Source: CAVQWH01 sp963718685
GTDB lineage: Bacteria > Patescibacteriota > Saccharimonadia > Saccharimonadales > Saccharimonadaceae
Reading direction: 5' to 3'
DNA length: 64,000 nt
NCBI GenBank assembly: GCA_963718685.1
Contig: OY970356.1
Coordinates: forward strand, 620,001 to 684,000
Shown: piece after piece, positions 60,932 through 64,000 of the stretch
Layout of the letters: each line of letters begins with the position of its first letter
Numbering within the stretch: position 1 is the first letter of the stretch
Made by a program: the position numbers and the translations under genes
Notes under the pieces: model-generated
The model's database searches: none
Told to the model about the DNA's origin: nothing
Seen by the model: the letters and a program-made list of their open reading frames with translations, nothing else

Positions 60932-62028
60932 CTATTGCGCTCAGTAACATAAGTTGCCAAACTGGCTAGAAAATCAGTGTTTAAGTCTGAAGGCGCGTCC
61001 TTTAGTACTTTGATTGCTAATTTTGCTTGGGTATCAGCAAGCTGACGAGAGTAGTCTAACGCACCGGTTTCTTGAATGATCTTCTTTGCAAGTTCATACT
61101 CTTTTCTTGTTATATGTTCTTTACCTAAAACCGACAAAAGTTCTTGGTGCTGCTTAGAGTTGGCATTATTTAAAGCATGGGCAATTAAAACCGTAATTTT
61201 ACCTTCACTTAAATCGTCAGTATTACCCTTGCCGCTCTCTTTAGAATCGCCAAATGTGCCTAAAATATCATCCACGACCTGGAAACTAAGTCCCACATGC
61301 GTAGCATATAGTTTTAACCAACTGTACTCGTCTAAAGTCTTGCCCGCTAAAGTAAGCCCGAATTCAAGTGGATTCAAAAACGAATAATACGCCGTTTTCA
61401 TAGTTAAAACTTTTCGTACTTCCGACTCAGAGATTTCCCGTACAGCTTGGTCATATACATCACGAATTTGCCCAGCCACCGTAGTAGCAAGACCGGCGTT
61501 GAGCGCTGCCAAGGCCTTCAGCTTATAGCTATCGCTAACGCTCAAGTTAGTGATTTCCTGAATAGCTAAATGTGCGCCCGCCAAAGCCGTGTGAACTGCC
61601 TGGCTTTCACCATAATGCCTGCTATCGCCATGCCACTTATGCGCTTTATGGTAATTAGCCAATTGTTCGTGAGCGCTAGGACCGCCTCGCCGCCTGGCGG
61701 ATTTGTCAGCTACATCGTCAACTATCAGCAGGTAGGCATGGATGGCTTCAATACAGCGTGCCGCGATTTTTGCTAGCTCCTTATTTTGCCCGCCAGCCAT
61801 CTCATATGCATACATAGCCAATGCTCCGCGCAGACGCTTACCGCCTCGTGACAAAATATCTATATAAGACTTGAGATGAACTTGTGCGGAAGCTCCGTAA
61901 TCTTTTTGCCATTGGCGTAGTACGTCTCGGCCATAGCTTTCAATATCCGCATCAATAATCTTCTTATAGTTAGCTAATTTTTGAGTGGCGTAATCCAGCT
62001 GAGTGGTTTGCTTGGTTGAAGTTGTCAT
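60928..62028 (-). CDS. Trans-polyprenyl diphosphate synthase
   Basis: 366 residues. GGKRLRGALAMYAYEMAGG and the first aspartate-rich motif LLIVDDVADKSARRRGGP are clear; the second reads FQVVDDILGTFGD (DDxxG where many have DDxxD). It extends allylic diphosphates; product length cannot be set from sequence. The first 59 bases overlap the upstream kinase gene. Confidence 0.85.
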   Translation of the reverse strand: MTTSTKQTTQLDYATQKLANYKKIIDADIESYGRDVLRQWQKDYGASAQVHLKSYIDILSRGGKRLRGALAMYAYEMAGGQNKELAKIAARCIEAIHAYLLIVDDVADKSARRRGGPSAHEQLANYHKAHKWHGDSRHYGESQAVHTALAGAHLAIQEITNLSVSDSYKLKALAALNAGLATTVAGQIRDVYDQAVREISESEVRKVLTMKTAYYSFLNPLEFGLTLAGKTLDEYSWLKLYATHVGLSFQVVDDILGTFGDSKESGKGNTDDLSEGKITVLIAHALNNANSKQHQELLSVLGKEHITRKEYELAKKIIQETGALDYSRQLADTQAKLAIKVLKDAPSDLNTDFLASLATYVTERNS

Positions 62029-62608
62029 TATCAGCTAGTATAGCAAGTTTATGGTTCGCTTCCTCTATAAAAGCCTCTTTGGTATCGATATTATCAATAA
62101 GTATATCGGCCATTTTTTTAATGCCTGGTATATTATAATCCGCTTCCGTATTGCCAGTATGCCATTCTTTTTGCTCTCTTGCCTTAAAGTCCTCTAAAGA
62201 AACGCTGGACTCCTTATCACGGTGGCGAGATTGCATTCTGGCATATCTGACTTCCAAAGGCGCGTCAACAAAAATAATTACTCCTTTAGCAGCTTTTATC
62301 GCCTTAGTCTCGCCCAAACTACGAATACCGCTCACGATTAAAGGCTTCCCTTCTTTTAATGATAGCCCCGCTAATACACCGGCCCCACGAGTGTGGCGCA
62401 GCCACGTAGCAGTTTTGTTAAGAAAGGGTCGTTCAATAGACCCATATTTTTCTTTAGAAAATTTGCGCACAATATCACTTGTAGAAGCGTGATGATAGCC
62501 CAACTCATCGCAAAGATACTTTGCTAGCGTATCTTTGCCGCCGGCAAAAGTACCTGTTAAGCCAATAATTGGCAGTTTACTGGAGATAATCGTGTAGGGT
62601 TTTGGCAT
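61970..62608 (-). CDS. P-loop nucleotide/CoA kinase-like protein
   Basis: 212 residues. Walker A IGLTGTFAGGKDTLAKYLCD is at about 14-33, LIVSGIRSLGETKAI near 90 and VIIFVDAPLEVRYARMQSRH near 110 (lid arginines). The fold is that of dephospho-CoA/adenylate-type kinases; GTFAGGKDT rather than GGIGSGKS makes CoaE uncertain. It lies between rpoD and the prenyl synthase, so a phosphomevalonate or nucleotide substrate is possible. Confidence 0.7.
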   Translation of the reverse strand: MPKPYTIISSKLPIIGLTGTFAGGKDTLAKYLCDELGYHHASTSDIVRKFSKEKYGSIERPFLNKTATWLRHTRGAGVLAGLSLKEGKPLIVSGIRSLGETKAIKAAKGVIIFVDAPLEVRYARMQSRHRDKESSVSLEDFKAREQKEWHTGNTEADYNIPGIKKMADILIDNIDTKEAFIEEANHKLAILADNDNFNQANHSAGLRHSKIS

Positions 62609-63581
62609 TTTTGTGTTTACGTAGTTTTGCTAAGGCTTTGGCTTCAATTTGACGAATTCTCTCTCGGGTAACACTAAATTCCTGGCCAACTTCCTCGAGC
62701 GTGTGGCTTTTATCACCGCCCAAGCCAAACCGCATTTTAAGAATTTTTTGCTCACGTTCGGTTAAAGCACCCAGAATTGACTGTACTTGTTCTTTCAATA
62801 GTTGGTTAGCTGCGCTATCAACCGGACTTGGCGCATCGTCGTCTTCAATAAAGTCAGACAATATGGATTCGTCATCATCGCCATCATGGCCGATACCGGC
62901 ATCAAGACTGCTAATGTCTTGCTTGATCTTAATAACGTATTCAACTTTTTCCGGTTCCATTTCAAGTTCCTTGGCTAGCTCGTCAATGCTAGGCTCGCGG
63001 TTTAGTTCTTGAGTCATGCGACGTTGGGTACGTAGCAACTTGTTGATAGTTTCAAACATATGCACCGGAATACGGATAGTACGCGACTGGTCGGCAATCG
63101 CACGAGTAATTGCTTGTCGGATCCACCATGTAGCATATGTAGAAAATTTAAAACCTTTATCCGGATCAAACTTCTCAACTGCACGTAGCAGACCGGTATT
63201 GCCTTCTTGGATTAAATCAAGAAAATCCAAGCCGCGACCCGAATAGCGCTTAGCAATCGAAACCACTAAACGTAGGTTGGCTTCAGCCATTTGGTCTTTG
63301 GCTTTTTTGTCTCCTGCCACAACTCGCTTTGCTAATGCCAGCTCTTCTTCCGGGTTAAGTAATGGGATTTTACCGATTTCGCGCAAGTGCAGCCGCACCG
63401 AATCGTCAGCAATGTCATCAATCGGACCAGCCGTTACTTTAGCAGATTTTTTCTCTTCTGCTTCAAGCTCTTCTTCATCCGGCTCCACATCATCTGCTTG
63501 CGAATCATCAGCTAGAGTTGCTAGTTTAATTTCTTCTAAAATTTCTTGTCGTGCTTTAGTTTTAGATTTACTTTTGGGCAC
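62577..63581 (-). CDS. rpoD: Primary sigma factor (sigma-70)
   Basis: 334 residues. An acidic N-terminus without full region 1.1, then region 1.2/2 (LHLREIGKIPLLNPEEELAL, FDLIQEGN-like LDLIQEGNTGLLRAVEKFDP, FSTYATWWIRQAITRAIADQ), region 3 (MTQELNREPSIDELAKELEM) and region 4 (EEVGQEFSVTRERIRQIEAK). It recognises the TTGACA/TATAAT-like promoters listed here. It overlaps the primase gene by 14 bases. Confidence 0.95.
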   Translation of the reverse strand: MPKSKSKTKARQEILEEIKLATLADDSQADDVEPDEEELEAEEKKSAKVTAGPIDDIADDSVRLHLREIGKIPLLNPEEELALAKRVVAGDKKAKDQMAEANLRLVVSIAKRYSGRGLDFLDLIQEGNTGLLRAVEKFDPDKGFKFSTYATWWIRQAITRAIADQSRTIRIPVHMFETINKLLRTQRRMTQELNREPSIDELAKELEMEPEKVEYVIKIKQDISSLDAGIGHDGDDDESILSDFIEDDDAPSPVDSAANQLLKEQVQSILGALTEREQKILKMRFGLGGDKSHTLEEVGQEFSVTRERIRQIEAKALAKLRKHKNAKTLHDYLQ

Positions 63582-64000
63582 TACCTAACTCCTTAATAAT
63601 TACATTTAACTCTTTTTGTAGTTGTTTGGTCCTAGTCTCATCGGCTTCATTTTCAGCCTGGCGTAACTCAGTGGTTAGCTCTTCTTTTCGTTTTTTCATT
63701 TGCTCATTTTGAATATTTCTAATAAGTTTTGCAGCTTCATAATAACGATCTTGCGAATTCCAAGCTGCATACCGCACTTCGGCTTTTAACATAACAATTT
63801 TAACATAGATTTCAAGTTCGTGCAATAGTTTCGGGATATCTGCATAAGTCTCGTTTGGATGATCGATGATATATGCCATAAGTTTTCGACTGTCTTCATC
63901 AGCCAACCAAGAAGGCCTGACTTTTTTTAGAAGTTCACGCACATCCGTGTCCACTATTGCTAAAGCTAGCAAATTATCCTGATAGATTTTATTAGCGGGC
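63568..64000 (-). CDS. dnaG: DNA primase DnaG, C-terminal part (5' end off the window)
   Basis: The open frame runs off the right edge; 143 residues are visible. They form a helical domain (LLALAIVDTDVRELLKKVRP, then IQNEQMKKRKEELTTELRQ) like the DnaB-interacting end of DnaG. Location directly before rpoD, the common dnaG-rpoD operon, supports the call. Catalytic domains lie outside the window. Confidence 0.75.
   Translation of the reverse strand, partial: PANKIYQDNLLALAIVDTDVRELLKKVRPSWLADEDSRKLMAYIIDHPNETYADIPKLLHELEIYVKIVMLKAEVRYAAWNSQDRYYEAAKLIRNIQNEQMKKRKEELTTELRQAENEADETRTKQLQKELNVIIKELGSAQK

Overview
The window looks like chromosome from a candidate-phyla-radiation bacterium, most likely Candidatus Saccharibacteria (TM7). 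That placement is inferred from gene content and order; no search was possible. The signs are domain-minimised housekeeping enzymes (ThrS without a TGS domain, TlyA without S4, short TruB), a PilM-N-O/B-T-C type IV pilus cluster, RNase J plus PNPase, and no biosynthetic operons. TGA is a real stop codon here: it ends the AbrB-like gene at 8150 and dut at 57082, each overlapping the next ATG. This argues against the recoded Gracilibacteria/SR1 lineages. Coding density is very high, with many 1-4 base overlaps.

Layout. 1-7330: an MBL-fold hydrolase (cut by the left edge), a winged-helix/degenerate nucleotidyltransferase protein, miaA, an alkyltransferase-like gene and thrS on the minus strand; then tRNA-Val, a 41-aa ORF and nrdR on plus; then a membrane glycosyltransferase, a small membrane protein, tRNA-Gly and tRNA-Thr on minus. 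7331-15831: a surface-protein locus with three promoter-like direct repeats, an AbrB-like regulator, a 1830-aa glycine-rich/LamG surface protein and a MacB-type ABC exporter. 15886-18882: tRNA-Asp followed by two 117-bp repeats that carry the tRNA 3' end, then a GC-rich orphan gene, two methyltransferase-like genes and a small acidic protein. 18879-22238: parvulin-type foldase, PH-domain protein, two tRNA-Arg, ndk and a tyrosine recombinase. 22242-37997: a 16-kb minus-strand type IV pilus locus (minor pilins, PilD, PilA, PilC, PilT, PilB, PilO, PilN, PilM, a 1027-aa secreted protein and a SurA-like protein). 38185-64000: a GC-rich orphan secreted protein, then information-processing genes (ychF, tlyA, efp, rpsR-ssb-rpsF, ftsK, rnj, udg, pnp, rpsO, truB, rpsT, holA, mutM, dut, polA, uppS, prenyl synthase, rpoD, dnaG end).

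How it fits together. The pilus locus would build a retractable pilus with its own major-pilin transcription unit. The 1830-aa protein, its AbrB-like regulator and the ABC exporter look like a regulated surface-attachment locus. The rest is replication, repair, RNA decay and translation machinery for a small-genome, probably host-dependent cell (an inference).

Most notable: many genes have a sigma70-type -10 box 6-10 bases before the start codon, implying leaderless or nearly leaderless mRNAs; a folded RNA candidate with its own terminator lies at 54143-54260; tRNA-derived tandem repeats at 16024-16324; a GC-rich orphan gene with folded 5' and 3' ends at 16404-16996; and several enzymes have lost textbook active-site or cofactor residues (UDG, DHH protein, PolA exonuclease, EF-P tip).
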